Made by a program: the position numbers and the translations under genes
NCBI GenBank assembly: GCA_035573675.1
Contig: DATMAB010000025.1
Coordinates: 17,812-81,811, forward strand
DNA from: Terriglobales bacterium
Lineage (GTDB): Bacteria > Acidobacteriota > Terriglobia > Terriglobales > Acidobacteriaceae
Direction: 5' to 3'
DNA length: 64,000 nucleotides
Shown: piece by piece, positions 30,099-39,186 of the stretch
Layout of the letters: each line of letters begins with the position of its first letter
Position numbering within the stretch: position 1 is the stretch's first letter
The notes under the pieces: generated by a model
What the model saw: only the letters and a program-made list of their open reading frames with translations
The model's database searches: none
What the model was told of the DNA's origin: nothing

Positions 30099-31430
30099 GT
30101 GTCTCGCAGGCCTGCTGCTCGCGTGCCTATGGGCGGCGCTCCACTCACTGCCTTCGCTGCCGAGCCGGAAAGGATCGGCGGTCTTCGGCGCCACGCCAGG
30201 TTCGGCGCGGTCGTCAACCCGCCCGAAGGCCGGGCGGGTGCGTCTGTCGGGCGCGTGGACGAGGGCACCGTCGCCGCCCAGGCCGGCTTGCGCCGCGGCG
30301 ACCTCATCCTGCGCGTCAACGGAACGCTGCTCGATAGCCTTCTCGCCTTCGACCGGGCCTTTGTTGCGCTGCGTGGCGGCGACACCGCGCGCCTCGAAGT
30401 CCTGCGGAACGGCCAGACCTTCGAGCGCACGGTCACGCTCCCGCCCATGCCGCTGCAGACTTTCTCCGGCATCGACGTCGCCTACGACTCCGTCGTCGCC
30501 GAGAACGGCCTCCGCTTCCGCACCATCATCGCCAGGCCGAAGAATGCCACCGGCCGCTTGCCCGGCCTCTTTCTTGCCGGCTGGCTCAGTTGTGATTCGG
30601 TCGAGGTCCCGGTCGGCCCCAAGGGCGGCATCGAGAAGCTTCTCGACATCCTGATCACGCAGTCCGGCTTCGTCATGATGCGCATGGACAAGCCCGGCAT
30701 CGGCGACAGCGAGGGATACTGCAGCCAGGCCGACTTTCAGACCGAACTCGCCGGCTACCGTGCCGCCATGCGCGCCTTCAAGGCGCTCGACTATGTGGAT
30801 GCCGAGCGCATCTACATCTTCGGCGACAGCAACGGCGCCGCCTACGCGCCGCTCATCGGCAACGAAGCCGGCGTACGCGGCTACGTCGTTTCCGGAGGTT
30901 GGGCCAAGACCTGGCTGGAGCACATGCTCGAGCTCGAGCGCCGCCGCCTTGCCCTGATGGGCCAGAGTCCCGGCGACATCACCGAAAAGCTGCGCGGTTA
31001 TTCCGAGTTCTACAGCGCCTACTACAACCAGAAGCTCACACCTGCCGAGGTCATCCGCCAAAAGCCCCACCTCGCCGGCCTTTGGTACGACGCCCCCGAG
31101 CACCAGTACGGCCGGCCCGCCTCCTTCTATCAGCAGCTTCAGGACCTCAACATTGCTGGCGCGTGGTCCAGGGTCAGTGTGCCCACGCTTTCCATCTACG
31201 GCGAGTACGACTGGTTCATGAGCGCTGACGACCATCAGACCTTCGCCGCTTTGGTGAACCGTAATCGCCCGGGGGCAGGCCGCTACGTCATGCTCCCGAA
31301 GACCAACCACGGCTTTAACGTCTATGACAGCCCGGAAAAGGAGTTCCGCGGCGAAGGCGGCCGCTTCAACCAGAGCGTCGGCCCGCTCATCCTTGACTGG
31401 CTGAAAGAGCAGAACACAGCGGGGAAGTAG
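30099..31430 (+). CDS. PDZ domain-alpha/beta hydrolase fusion
   Basis: A 443-residue protein. Residues 25-115 form a PDZ domain (GASVGRVDEGTVAAQAGLRRGDLILRVNG). The rest is an alpha/beta hydrolase: IYIFGDSNGAAYAP carries the nucleophile S244, YGEYDWFMS the acid, and LPKTNHGFNVYD the His. Substrate is unknown; the PDZ part suggests a protein or peptide partner outside the cytoplasm. The N-terminus is odd. GTG 30099 gives no signal peptide, yet the neighbouring frame at 30091-30150 reads CLAGLLLACLWAAL, a perfect signal-peptide core. A single frameshift there, real or a sequence error, would restore an exported protein. Confidence 0.8.
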   Translation: MSRRPAARVPMGGAPLTAFAAEPERIGGLRRHARFGAVVNPPEGRAGASVGRVDEGTVAAQAGLRRGDLILRVNGTLLDSLLAFDRAFVALRGGDTARLEVLRNGQTFERTVTLPPMPLQTFSGIDVAYDSVVAENGLRFRTIIARPKNATGRLPGLFLAGWLSCDSVEVPVGPKGGIEKLLDILITQSGFVMMRMDKPGIGDSEGYCSQADFQTELAGYRAAMRAFKALDYVDAERIYIFGDSNGAAYAPLIGNEAGVRGYVVSGGWAKTWLEHMLELERRRLALMGQSPGDITEKLRGYSEFYSAYYNQKLTPAEVIRQKPHLAGLWYDAPEHQYGRPASFYQQLQDLNIAGAWSRVSVPTLSIYGEYDWFMSADDHQTFAALVNRNRPGAGRYVMLPKTNHGFNVYDSPEKEFRGEGGRFNQSVGPLILDWLKEQNTAGK

Positions 31431-31509
31431 CGAGGCGCTGGTTCGTACCAGGGCACGGCTTCAGAATGTGCTGCGACGACCCCACATCAAGCACCTGGAC
31501 GTGCCTGAT

Positions 31510-31620
31510 GCCGTCATCCTGAGCGAGGGAGGGCTCCCGCGCGCTCACGCCACAAGCGCACCGCGCACAGCACGGTGCGCCTGGTCGTGCGCGGGAAACC
31601 CGAGCGAAGGACCTGGGTTT
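31510..31620. repeat. Dispersed palindromic element, copy with long loop
   Basis: Begins GCCGTCATCCTGAGCGAGGG and ends CGAGCGAAGGACCTGGGTTT. The arms equal those of the other copies, but the loop is about 35 bp longer and itself contains a palindrome (GCGCACCGCGCACAGCACGGTGCGC region). A further fragment with TATCCCGAGCGAAGCGAGGGACCCC is at 31803-31830. The 446-bp gap 31431-31876 holds only these elements; I see no gene in it. Confidence 0.85.
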
Positions 31621-31876
31621 TGCATCACGAATCACACACAACCGTCTCCCGGAATCACGCCAGGCATTCACCAGAAATTTCACACTCCCGCAACCACGCT
31701 GTAACGCCTCGCCGCCACAATGCACTCAGGGCATGCGCGGCCGCCCCATCTGGGGGGCGCTAACCAGCGAACCGGGACGGCCGCCACTCGCCCTTTACGG
31801 TCTTATCCCGAGCGAAGCGAGGGACCCCTGTGCCCGTTCAAACGATGGGAGACGAGACTGCGTCCGAAGGCCGCTT

Positions 31877-32419
31877 CTACTTCTTGGGCTGCGCCGTCGG
31901 CGGCAGCAATCCGTTCAAGCGCAGATACATCGCCGCCATGCCGTAGTGGTCGGCCCAGTTCGTCGCCACCCCGATCATCGCCGCCGCCCGGGGCCGCTGC
32001 TGCTGGCCGAACGCCACCGAATCGCCCAACTTGGAATCGTCCATCTTCTCCAGCGCGGTGCTGCAATATGCGAACGAAGCCTTCAACGCTTCCAGCAGCT
32101 TCTCCTTCGCGTCCGCATCGCTCAGCTTCACTTCCGGCTGTGCTTCGCCTGCGATCCTGGAGCAGAAGAAATAGTTGGCCTCGGCCGTGTGCACAGCCAG
32201 ATGCGCAAAGGTCATCTGGTCGGCGGTCGGTTTGAAGTTGTACTTGTCCGCCGGCATGGCTTCGGCCGCGGCCACCAGGTTCTTCGTGTTTCGCTCCAGT
32301 AGCGTCTTTACCGTCGAGGTTACCGGTCCCGGTTCGGCTTTCTTTTCCTGGGCCGCCGCCAGACTCGCGCCGGCCAGCGCCACGAAAAGAACCACCAGCA
32401 CTACAGTTCGTTGAATCAT
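31877..32419 (-). CDS. Secreted DinB-like protein
   Basis: A 180-residue protein with a clear signal peptide (RTVVLVVLFVALAGASLAAAQ) and a DinB-superfamily four-helix bundle. The metal-ligand His pattern is visible: MTFAHLAVHTAEANYFF near residues 85-100 and NWADHYGMAAMYLRLNG near the end. AAGGAG precedes the ATG at 32419. Exported DinB-fold proteins of this sort are numerous in soil bacteria and have no known reaction. It is divergent from aceE, with 174 bp between. Confidence 0.82.
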   Translation of the reverse strand: MIQRTVVLVVLFVALAGASLAAAQEKKAEPGPVTSTVKTLLERNTKNLVAAAEAMPADKYNFKPTADQMTFAHLAVHTAEANYFFCSRIAGEAQPEVKLSDADAKEKLLEALKASFAYCSTALEKMDDSKLGDSVAFGQQQRPRAAAMIGVATNWADHYGMAAMYLRLNGLLPPTAQPKK

Positions 32420-32593
32420 GGATGCTCTCCTTGGGAGCCGCACTAGCATAAATCGCGCGGCTCGCGCCGGCAAAGCCCGCGTCGGTCGTCTCTTTTGCGA
32501 TAATGAATATTTGGGCTCCAGCGCCGGCTCTCTTCCGAGTGCTAGACTGTGAGATTGGCTCTTGCGGCGGCTGGATTCCAGAGGTGAGCGACG

Positions 32594-35266
32594 ATGTCGG
32601 AAAAGTCTTCCAACGGGATGACCGAGCTCGAAGCGATTGAGCTTCGCGAATGGCTCGATTCCCTCGATTACATCCTGCAGAACGGCAACGCCGAGCGCGC
32701 CGGACGCCTGCTGCAGCATCTGCGGGCGCACACCGAGCAGCGCGGCATCAAGCTCCCGTTCTCTGCCACTACGCCGTACTGCAACACCATCCCGGTCGAG
32801 CAGCAGCCGCCTTTCCCGGGCTCGCAGGAAGTAGAGCGCCGCATCAAGAGCCTTATCCGCTGGAACGCCCTGGCCATGGTGGTGCGCGCCAACCGCCTCG
32901 AGGACGGCATCGGCGGACACATTTCCACCTACGCCTCCGCCGCCACCCTCTACGAGGTCGGTTTCAACCACTTCTTCCGCGCCCGCACCGCCGAGCACGA
33001 CGGCGACGTCGTTTACTTCCAGGGACACGCCGCCCCCGGCATTTACGCCCGCGCGTTCCTCGAAGGACGGCTGCCCGTCCAGCGCCTGGAGAACTTCCGC
33101 CGCGAACTCAAGCCCGGCGGCGGCCTCTCCTCCTATCCTCACCCCTGGCTGATGCCCGACTTCTGGGAGTTTCCCACCGTCTCCATGGGGCTCAGCCCCA
33201 TCATGGCCATTTACCACGCCCGCTTCATCCGCTATCTCGAAGACCGCGGGCTGAAGAAGCCATCCAACTCCAAAGTTTGGGCGTTCCTCGGCGATGGCGA
33301 AACCGACGAACCGGAATCGCTCGGCGCCATCACTCTGGCCTCGCGCGAGAAGCTGGATAACCTCATCTTCGTCGTCAACTGCAACCTGCAGCGCCTCGAT
33401 GGTCCGGTGCGCGGCAACGGCAAGATCATTCAGGAACTCGAAGCCGCCTTCCGCGGCGCAGGCTGGAACGTCATCAAGGTCATTTGGGGCAGCGAGTGGG
33501 ACCCGCTGCTCGCCCGCGACAAGGACGGTCTGCTCCTCCGCCGCATGGAAGAGACGGTGGACGGCCAGTACCAGAAGTACGCCGTCGAGAGCGGCGCCTA
33601 CGTCCGTGAGCACTTCTGGGGCGCCGATCCACGCCTCCTGGAGATGGTCAGCAACATCTCCGACGAGGGCCTCAAGCGCCTCAAGCTGGGCGGCCATGAC
33701 CCCATTAAGGTTCACGCGGCGTACAAGGCGGCGGTCGAGCATAAGGGCTCGCCCACCGTCATCCTCGCCAAGACCATCAAAGGCTACGGCCTCGGTGAAG
33801 CCGGTGAGGGCAAGAACATCACCCACCAGCAGAAGAAGCTGAACGAGGACGAGTTGCGCGCCTTCCGCTCCCGCTTCGGCATCCCTGTTTCAGACGAAGA
33901 TATCGCCGGCGCGCCCTTCTATCGCCCCGACGACGACACCCCCGAGATGAGGTACATGCAGGCACGGCGGCGCGAACTGGGCGGTTACGTGCCGGCCCGG
34001 AGCGTCCTGGCCCAACCGATCGAGCCGGTGCCGGAGGAGTTGTTCGAGGAATTCTACGAGGGCACCGAGGACCGCAAGGTTTCCACCACCATGGTTTTCG
34101 TGCGCATGCTCGCCAAGTTGCTGCGCGATCCCAAGGTCGGCAGGCTCATCGTGCCCATCATCCCCGACGAAGCGCGCACCTTCGGCATGGAAGCGCTCTT
34201 CCGCCAGGTGGGCATCTATTCGCACGTCGGCCAGCTCTACGAACCCGTCGATCGCGACACCCTGCTCTACTACAAGGAAGCCATCGACGGCCAGATCCTA
34301 GAGGAAGGCATCACCGAGGCCGGTTCCGTGTCCTCTTTCATCGCCGCCGGCACCGCCTACGCCAACCACGGCATCAACACCATTCCGTTCTTCATCTTCT
34401 ATTCCATGTTTGGCTTCCAGCGTATCGGCGACCTCATCTGGGCGGCCGCCGACTCGCGCTGCCGCGGCTTCCTGCTGGGCGGCACCGCCGGCCGCACCAC
34501 GCTCGCCGGTGAAGGTCTCCAGCACCAGGATGGCAACAGCCACCTGCTCGCTTATCCCGTGCCCAACTGTCTCTGTTACGACCCCGCCTTCGCCTACGAG
34601 CTTGCCGTCATCATTCAGGACGGCATCCGCCGCATGTACGTCGAGGGCGAGAGCGTCTTCTACTACCTGACGGTTATGAACGAGCCGTACGCGATGCCGC
34701 ACATGCCGAAAGGCGTACGCGAGGGCATCCTGCGCGGCATGTATCGCTTCCGCCCGGCCCAGAAAAAGCACAAGCTGCAGGCCCAACTGTTCGGCTCCGG
34801 CGCCATCCTGCCCCAGGTCATCCAGGCGCAGGAGATGCTGGACAAATACGGCGTCGCCGCCGACGTCTGGAGCATCACCAGCTACAAGGAGCTCTACCGC
34901 GACGGCAACGCCGCCGAGCGCTGGAACATGCTGCACCCCAGGTCGAAGCCGCGCCGTCCTTACGTGACCGAATGCCTGGAAGGCGCCCCCGGCGTCTTCG
35001 TCTGCGCCTCCGATTACGTCAAGGCCCTGCCCAACTCCATCGCGCGCTGGTTCCCGCGGCCGATCATGGCCCTGGGCACGGATGGCTTCGGCCGCAGTGA
35101 GAGCCGCGCCAGCCTGCGCGACTTCTTCGAAGTGGACGCCCGCTTCGTCACCCTGGCTGCGCTCAGCGCGCTCGCCCGCGAAGGCCAGCTCAAGCCCGAG
35201 GTCGTGCAGAAAGCCATTCGCGACCTCGAGATCGATCCCGAGAAGCTGGATCCCGCCATCTCCTGA
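32594..35266 (+). CDS. aceE: Pyruvate dehydrogenase E1 component (homodimeric type)
   Basis: An 890-residue thiamine-diphosphate enzyme that decarboxylates pyruvate and reductively acetylates lipoyl-E2. The ThDP motif GDGETDEPESLGAI...FVVNCNLQRLDGPVRG is at about residues 234-275. The N-terminal E2-binding region and the middle and C-terminal transketolase-like domains are complete (GTAGRTTLAGEGLQHQDG). Length is that of the gammaproteobacterial AceE rather than the alpha2beta2 type. aceF begins 15 bp after its stop and lpd follows, giving the whole complex in order. Confidence 0.96.
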   Translation: MSEKSSNGMTELEAIELREWLDSLDYILQNGNAERAGRLLQHLRAHTEQRGIKLPFSATTPYCNTIPVEQQPPFPGSQEVERRIKSLIRWNALAMVVRANRLEDGIGGHISTYASAATLYEVGFNHFFRARTAEHDGDVVYFQGHAAPGIYARAFLEGRLPVQRLENFRRELKPGGGLSSYPHPWLMPDFWEFPTVSMGLSPIMAIYHARFIRYLEDRGLKKPSNSKVWAFLGDGETDEPESLGAITLASREKLDNLIFVVNCNLQRLDGPVRGNGKIIQELEAAFRGAGWNVIKVIWGSEWDPLLARDKDGLLLRRMEETVDGQYQKYAVESGAYVREHFWGADPRLLEMVSNISDEGLKRLKLGGHDPIKVHAAYKAAVEHKGSPTVILAKTIKGYGLGEAGEGKNITHQQKKLNEDELRAFRSRFGIPVSDEDIAGAPFYRPDDDTPEMRYMQARRRELGGYVPARSVLAQPIEPVPEELFEEFYEGTEDRKVSTTMVFVRMLAKLLRDPKVGRLIVPIIPDEARTFGMEALFRQVGIYSHVGQLYEPVDRDTLLYYKEAIDGQILEEGITEAGSVSSFIAAGTAYANHGINTIPFFIFYSMFGFQRIGDLIWAAADSRCRGFLLGGTAGRTTLAGEGLQHQDGNSHLLAYPVPNCLCYDPAFAYELAVIIQDGIRRMYVEGESVFYYLTVMNEPYAMPHMPKGVREGILRGMYRFRPAQKKHKLQAQLFGSGAILPQVIQAQEMLDKYGVAADVWSITSYKELYRDGNAAERWNMLHPRSKPRRPYVTECLEGAPGVFVCASDYVKALPNSIARWFPRPIMALGTDGFGRSESRASLRDFFEVDARFVTLAALSALAREGQLKPEVVQKAIRDLEIDPEKLDPAIS

Positions 35267-35281
35267 GGGAAGGAGCGCCCG

Positions 35282-36637
35282 TTGGCCACCGAATTCCGGA
35301 TTCCTGAGCTGGGTGAGAACGTTACCTCCGGCGACCTGGTCAAAATCCTGGTCGCCGAAGGGGACACCATCGCGAAGGACCAGCCTGTTCTCGAGCTCGA
35401 AACCGACAAGGCCATCGTCGAAGTCCCCTCTTCCGTCGCCGGGACCATCTCCAAGATTCACGTCAAGGCCGGCCAGAAGGTGAAAGTTGGAGACCTCGTC
35501 CTCACGGTGGAAGACGGCGCCGCCGCCAAACTGGAAAAGAAGGAAGAGAAAAAGAAGGAAGCCAAGCCAACCGCCGAGAAGGCTGCCGAGAAAAAGACCG
35601 CCAAAGAGGAGAAAAAAGTTGCGGCGCCAGCTCCCGCGGCTGCGCCGCCTCCGGCCGTGGCCGCTCCCATCCCGCCTCCTCCCGCAGTGGAAGCGCCGCC
35701 GCCGGCTCCTGCTGAGCCTCGTGTGCAGGTCGCTGCCTCCCCCGCTGTCCGCCGCTTCGCCCGCGAGTTGGGCATCGACATCAATGAAGTCCGCGGCAGC
35801 GGCCCCGGCGGCCGCATCACCGAAGGCGACGTCAAGGCCTTCGTTAAGCAAATCACCACCGGCGCGCGCGTCGCGCCGGCCGCCGCGGCGCTCCCTGGGA
35901 TTCCCGTCGAGCCGCTCCCAGACTTTTCCAAGTGGGGCGTCATCGACCGGCAGCCCATGCGGGCCATCCGCCGCGCCACGGCGCGCCACTTGAGCTACGC
36001 CTGGGCCACCATCCCGCACGTCACCCAGCATGACAAGGCTGACATCACCTCGCTCGAGCAGCTTCGCGAAAAGTTCGGCAAACGCGCCGAGGAAGCCGGC
36101 GGCAAGCTCACCGTCACCGCCATCGCGGTCAAGATCATCGCCTCCGCGCTCAAGCATTACCCCCAGTTCGCCGCCTCCATTGACATGGCGCGCGAGGAGG
36201 TCATCTACAAGAAGTACTGTCACATCGGCATCGCCGTGGATACCGAGCGCGGCCTGCTGGTGCCGGTCATCCGGGACGCCGACCAGAAGAACCTCATCCA
36301 GATCTCGGCCGAACTCTCGCAGCTGGCCGAGAAAGCGCGCACCGGCAAGCTCACGCCGGCGGAGATGGAAGGCGGCGTCTTCAGCATCACCAACCTGGGC
36401 GGCATCGGTGGCACTTCGTTCTCGCCCATCGTCAACGCGCCTGAAGTCGCCATCCTCGGCCTCTCCCGCGGACGCCAGGAGCCCGTCTTCCTGAACGGCA
36501 TGTTCCAGCCGCGACTCATGCTGCCCCTCTCGCTTTCCTACGACCACCGCCTCATCGACGGCGCCGACGCCGCCCGCTTCCTGCGCTGGGTCGCCGACGC
36601 CTTCGAGCAGCCCTTCCTGCTCCCGCTCGAAGGATGA
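35282..36637 (+). CDS. aceF: Pyruvate dehydrogenase E2, dihydrolipoamide acetyltransferase
   Basis: A 451-residue E2. One lipoyl domain has the lipoylated K43 in ELETDKAIVEVPSS. A Lys/Ala/Pro-rich linker (about 85-150) leads to a peripheral-subunit-binding domain (VRRFARELGIDINEVRGSGPGGRI). The acetyltransferase core ends with SYDHRLIDGADAARFLRW, carrying the catalytic H422. It transfers the acetyl group from the lipoyl arm to CoA. TTG 35282 is the start, with GGAAGGAG about 8 nt upstream. A 72-bp dispersed repeat separates it from lpd. Confidence 0.95.
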   Translation: MATEFRIPELGENVTSGDLVKILVAEGDTIAKDQPVLELETDKAIVEVPSSVAGTISKIHVKAGQKVKVGDLVLTVEDGAAAKLEKKEEKKKEAKPTAEKAAEKKTAKEEKKVAAPAPAAAPPPAVAAPIPPPPAVEAPPPAPAEPRVQVAASPAVRRFARELGIDINEVRGSGPGGRITEGDVKAFVKQITTGARVAPAAAALPGIPVEPLPDFSKWGVIDRQPMRAIRRATARHLSYAWATIPHVTQHDKADITSLEQLREKFGKRAEEAGGKLTVTAIAVKIIASALKHYPQFAASIDMAREEVIYKKYCHIGIAVDTERGLLVPVIRDADQKNLIQISAELSQLAEKARTGKLTPAEMEGGVFSITNLGGIGGTSFSPIVNAPEVAILGLSRGRQEPVFLNGMFQPRLMLPLSLSYDHRLIDGADAARFLRWVADAFEQPFLLPLEG

Positions 36638-36672
36638 GGTCAGCCGCATGAAGCCAACTAGAACCGATCCAT

Positions 36673-36744
36673 GCCGTCATCCTGAGCGAGGGAGGGCTCC
36701 CGCGCGCTTTCTCCGGCGCGGGAAACCCGAGGGAAGGACCTGGG
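36673..36744. repeat. Dispersed palindromic element inside the pyruvate dehydrogenase operon
   Basis: GCCGTCATCCTGAGCGAGGG through GAAGGACCTGGGA, closely matching the copy at 30001-30075. It fills most of the aceF-lpd gap, so it will be present as an RNA hairpin if the three genes are co-transcribed. Confidence 0.85.
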
Positions 36745-36783
36745 ACTTCTGTTCCGCGCCATTCAAGCTGCGGGAGCGTTCGC

Positions 36784-38199
36784 TTGCCTGACTCGACCCA
36801 CCTCGCCGTCATCGGCGCCGGGCCCGGCGGATACGCCGCCGCCTTCCTGGCCGCCGACCTCGGCCTCGAGGTCACGCTCATCGACGCCGAACCCAACCCC
36901 GGCGGCGTGTGCCTCTACCGCGGATGCATCCCGTCGAAAGCCCTCCTGCACGTCGCCAAGGTCATCGACGAGGCCGCGAACGCCTCGGCGTGGGGCGTCA
37001 CCTATCCCGAACCCAAGCTCGATTTGGCCAAGCTCCGCGGCTGGAAGGACGGCGTTGTTTCCAAGCTCACCGGCAACCTTGGCATCCTCGCCCGTACCCG
37101 CAAGGTGAAATACGTCCAGGGCCGCGCCGCCTTCGCCGACTCCAGCACGCTCACCATCACCCAAGAAGGAAGCAAGGGCACTCAGACACTCAAGTTCCAG
37201 AACGCCATCATCGCCACCGGCTCGCGACCGGCTTCCGTTCCCGGACTTTCCATCGACAGCACGCGCGTGCTCGACTCGACGTCTGCACTTGACCTCAAGG
37301 TGATTCCCAAGACCCTGCTGGTCATCGGCGGCGGCTACATCGGCCTTGAACTCGGTACCGTCTACGCCGCGCTGGGCTCCAAGGTCACGGTGGTCGAGAT
37401 GCTCGACGGCCTTCTGCCCGGCGCCGACCGCGACCTGGTGAAGCCGCTGCATCAGCGCCTGGAAAAGCTGTTCGCTGCCATCAAGCTCAAGACCAAGGTC
37501 GCCTCCATGCAGGAAGGGAAAGACGGCCTGCGCGTGAAGTTCGAGGGTGGGGACGCCTCCGAGCAGACCTTCGAGCAGGTTCTGGTTTCGGTCGGCCGCA
37601 AGCCCAACCCGGTTCCGGGCATCGAGAACACTAAGGTCAACGTGGACGCGCGCGGCTTCATTCAGGTGGACGCGCAGCGCCGCACCACCGACCCCGCCAT
37701 TTTCGCCATCGGCGACGTGGCCGGCGAGCCCATGCTGGCGCACAAGGCTTCGCATGAAGGACGCGTCGCCGTCGAGGCCATCGCGGGCCACAAGGTCGCC
37801 TTCGAGCCCAACGCCATCCCTGCCGTCGTCTTCACTGACCCCGAGATCGCCTGGTGCGGCCTGACCGAGACTCAGGCCGAGAAGGAAGGGAAAAAGGTCG
37901 AGGTCGTTCGCTTCCCCTGGGCGGCCTCCGGACGCGCCATGACGCTCGATCGCTCCGACGGCGTCACCAAGCTCGTTCTCGATCCCGCGACACAGCGCAT
38001 TCTGGGCGTCGGCATCGCAGGCCCCGGCGCCGGCGAGCTCATCGCCGAGGGCGTGCTGGCCGTCGAGATGGCCGCCCTCGCCACCGACCTCAAGCTCTGC
38101 ATCCACCCCCACCCTACGCTCTCGGAAACGTTGATGGAGGCCGCCGAAGTCTTCTTCGGCCAGGCCACCCACCTGTACCGTCCGAAAAAGAAAGCCTGA
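36784..38199 (+). CDS. lpdA: Dihydrolipoamide dehydrogenase (E3)
   Basis: A 471-residue FAD flavoprotein that reoxidises the lipoyl groups with NAD+. FAD-binding GAGPGGYAAA starts the protein. The redox disulphide is GGVCLYRGCIPSK (C43-C48), the NAD-binding motif is VIGGGYIGLELG, FAIGDVAGEP contacts FAD, and HPHPTLSETLMEA carries the catalytic His-Glu pair. The start TTG 36784 gives the normal N-terminus; no better codon is available. It is the last gene of the complex, followed by a parS-like palindrome and a Crp/Fnr gene. Confidence 0.95.
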   Translation: MPDSTHLAVIGAGPGGYAAAFLAADLGLEVTLIDAEPNPGGVCLYRGCIPSKALLHVAKVIDEAANASAWGVTYPEPKLDLAKLRGWKDGVVSKLTGNLGILARTRKVKYVQGRAAFADSSTLTITQEGSKGTQTLKFQNAIIATGSRPASVPGLSIDSTRVLDSTSALDLKVIPKTLLVIGGGYIGLELGTVYAALGSKVTVVEMLDGLLPGADRDLVKPLHQRLEKLFAAIKLKTKVASMQEGKDGLRVKFEGGDASEQTFEQVLVSVGRKPNPVPGIENTKVNVDARGFIQVDAQRRTTDPAIFAIGDVAGEPMLAHKASHEGRVAVEAIAGHKVAFEPNAIPAVVFTDPEIAWCGLTETQAEKEGKKVEVVRFPWAASGRAMTLDRSDGVTKLVLDPATQRILGVGIAGPGAGELIAEGVLAVEMAALATDLKLCIHPHPTLSETLMEAAEVFFGQATHLYRPKKKA

Positions 38200-38240
38200 A
38201 CGCGCCGTCCCGCATTTAGCCGCATGCTTATGAGCGGCGC

Positions 38241-38256
38241 TGTTCCACGTGGAACA
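38241..38256. promoter_or_regulatory. parS: parS-like ParB-binding site
   Basis: The 16-bp sequence TGTTCCACGTGGAACA is a perfect palindrome and fits the near-universal bacterial parS consensus TGTTNCACGTGNAACA at every fixed position. ParB loads here and nucleates chromosome segregation and condensin loading. The site lies in the lpd-crp gap and touches the first base of one possible start codon. It could instead be an operator for the adjacent regulator, but the exact consensus match argues for parS. I found no second copy in the window. Confidence 0.85.
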
Positions 38257-39035
38257 TGCCCCTTTTCCCATTCAGGAACCCGGCGGTGCTAGAATCGGGC
38301 TACGAGGTGGTCGTGGCGCGCGCCCCGTTCGGCCTGGAAATCGCGGACAACTGCCTGAACTGCTCCCTGCGTTCGGACACCTTTTTCTGCAGCCTGCCCA
38401 AGGATGCGCTGCAGAATTTCCAGTCCATCGCTTCGCCTGCCGCCTTTCCGTCGGATGCGGTGCTGTTCGTCGAGGGACAGCAGCCGCGCGGCATCTACGT
38501 CATCTGCTCGGGCAAGGTGAAGCTCTCGATGGGCTCGGCGGAAGGCAAGGTGCTCATCCTGCGCATCGCCGAGCCCGGCGAGGTGCTGGGCATCAGCGCC
38601 ACGGTATCCGGCCGCCCCTACGACCTGACCGCCGAGACGCTGGAGCCGACACAGGCCAACTTCGTGCGCCGCGACGATTTCCTGCGCTTCCTGCAGAAAC
38701 ACTCTACCGCCTGCTTCCGCGCCGCGCAGCAGCTCAGCGACAAGTACGACGTGGCCTGCCGCGAGATCCGCTCGCTCGGCCTGTCGCACTCCGCCGCCGA
38801 GAAGCTGGCCCTGTTCCTTTTGCAGTTGGCGGCGCGCGACGTGGCACGCGGCGGCAAAGGCGTGCGCATCCGCGTCACCCTCACCCACGAAGAGATCGCC
38901 CAGATGATCGGCACTTCGCGCGAGACCGTGACCCGCCTGCTGACGGAGCTGCGCAAGAAGCAGCTCATCGGCTGGAAGGGATCCATCCTCGAGATCCGCA
39001 ACAAGCACGCGCTCCAGGCCCTGGTGGGATCCTAG
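38256..39035 (+). CDS. Crp/Fnr-family transcriptional regulator with Cys-rich N-terminus
   Basis: A 259-residue regulator. An N-terminal cysteine cluster NCLNCSLRSDTFFC (C33, C36, C45) precedes a cyclic-nucleotide-type beta-roll, which adds C84. The C-terminal winged helix reads HEEIAQMIGTSRETVTRLLTELRKK. The recognition helix has Arg-Glu-x3-Arg as in E. coli CRP, predicting half-sites with GTGA rather than the FNR TTGAT. Sites of exactly that form occur at five nearby promoters. The cysteines suggest an Fe-S or thiol sensor, which is inference; spacing differs from E. coli FNR. The start is uncertain: ATG 38256 overlaps the parS palindrome, and GTG 38286 would leave the palindrome intergenic. 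Confidence 0.9.
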   Translation: MPLFPFRNPAVLESGYEVVVARAPFGLEIADNCLNCSLRSDTFFCSLPKDALQNFQSIASPAAFPSDAVLFVEGQQPRGIYVICSGKVKLSMGSAEGKVLILRIAEPGEVLGISATVSGRPYDLTAETLEPTQANFVRRDDFLRFLQKHSTACFRAAQQLSDKYDVACREIRSLGLSHSAAEKLALFLLQLAARDVARGGKGVRIRVTLTHEEIAQMIGTSRETVTRLLTELRKKQLIGWKGSILEIRNKHALQALVGS

Positions 39036-39186
39036 AAGCCGCCTTTGCTTACCCCTCGACGCTGATCCTGGCTTGGTGTGCGAACGCCAGGCGCGCCCAC
39101 AGTGGTGCCCGTCACTCTACGCGCGCCATACCGGCCAAAGATGCCGCGAATCCGTTACTGCGGCTCAGCTCGCAATCACTCTCAGC

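Noticed and set aside
29974..30654. Open frame starting before the PDZ-hydrolase gene as a separate protein
   Set aside because: It begins in the dispersed repeat and becomes Arg/Pro/Ala-rich noise after the signal-like segment; kept only as evidence for a possible frameshift.
31431..31876. Short open frames in the gap after the PDZ-hydrolase
   Set aside because: They consist mostly of dispersed-repeat sequence and lack ribosome sites or conserved features.
32420..33826. Upstream extension of the DinB-like minus-strand gene into the aceE region
   Set aside because: The signal peptide and AAGGAG fix the start at 32419; the extension runs antisense to aceE and has no recognisable content.
38241..38256. 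Palindrome as a CRP-type operator of the regulator gene
   Set aside because: It lacks the GTGA/TCAC half-sites found at the other five promoters and matches the parS consensus instead; autoregulation is not excluded but is the weaker reading.
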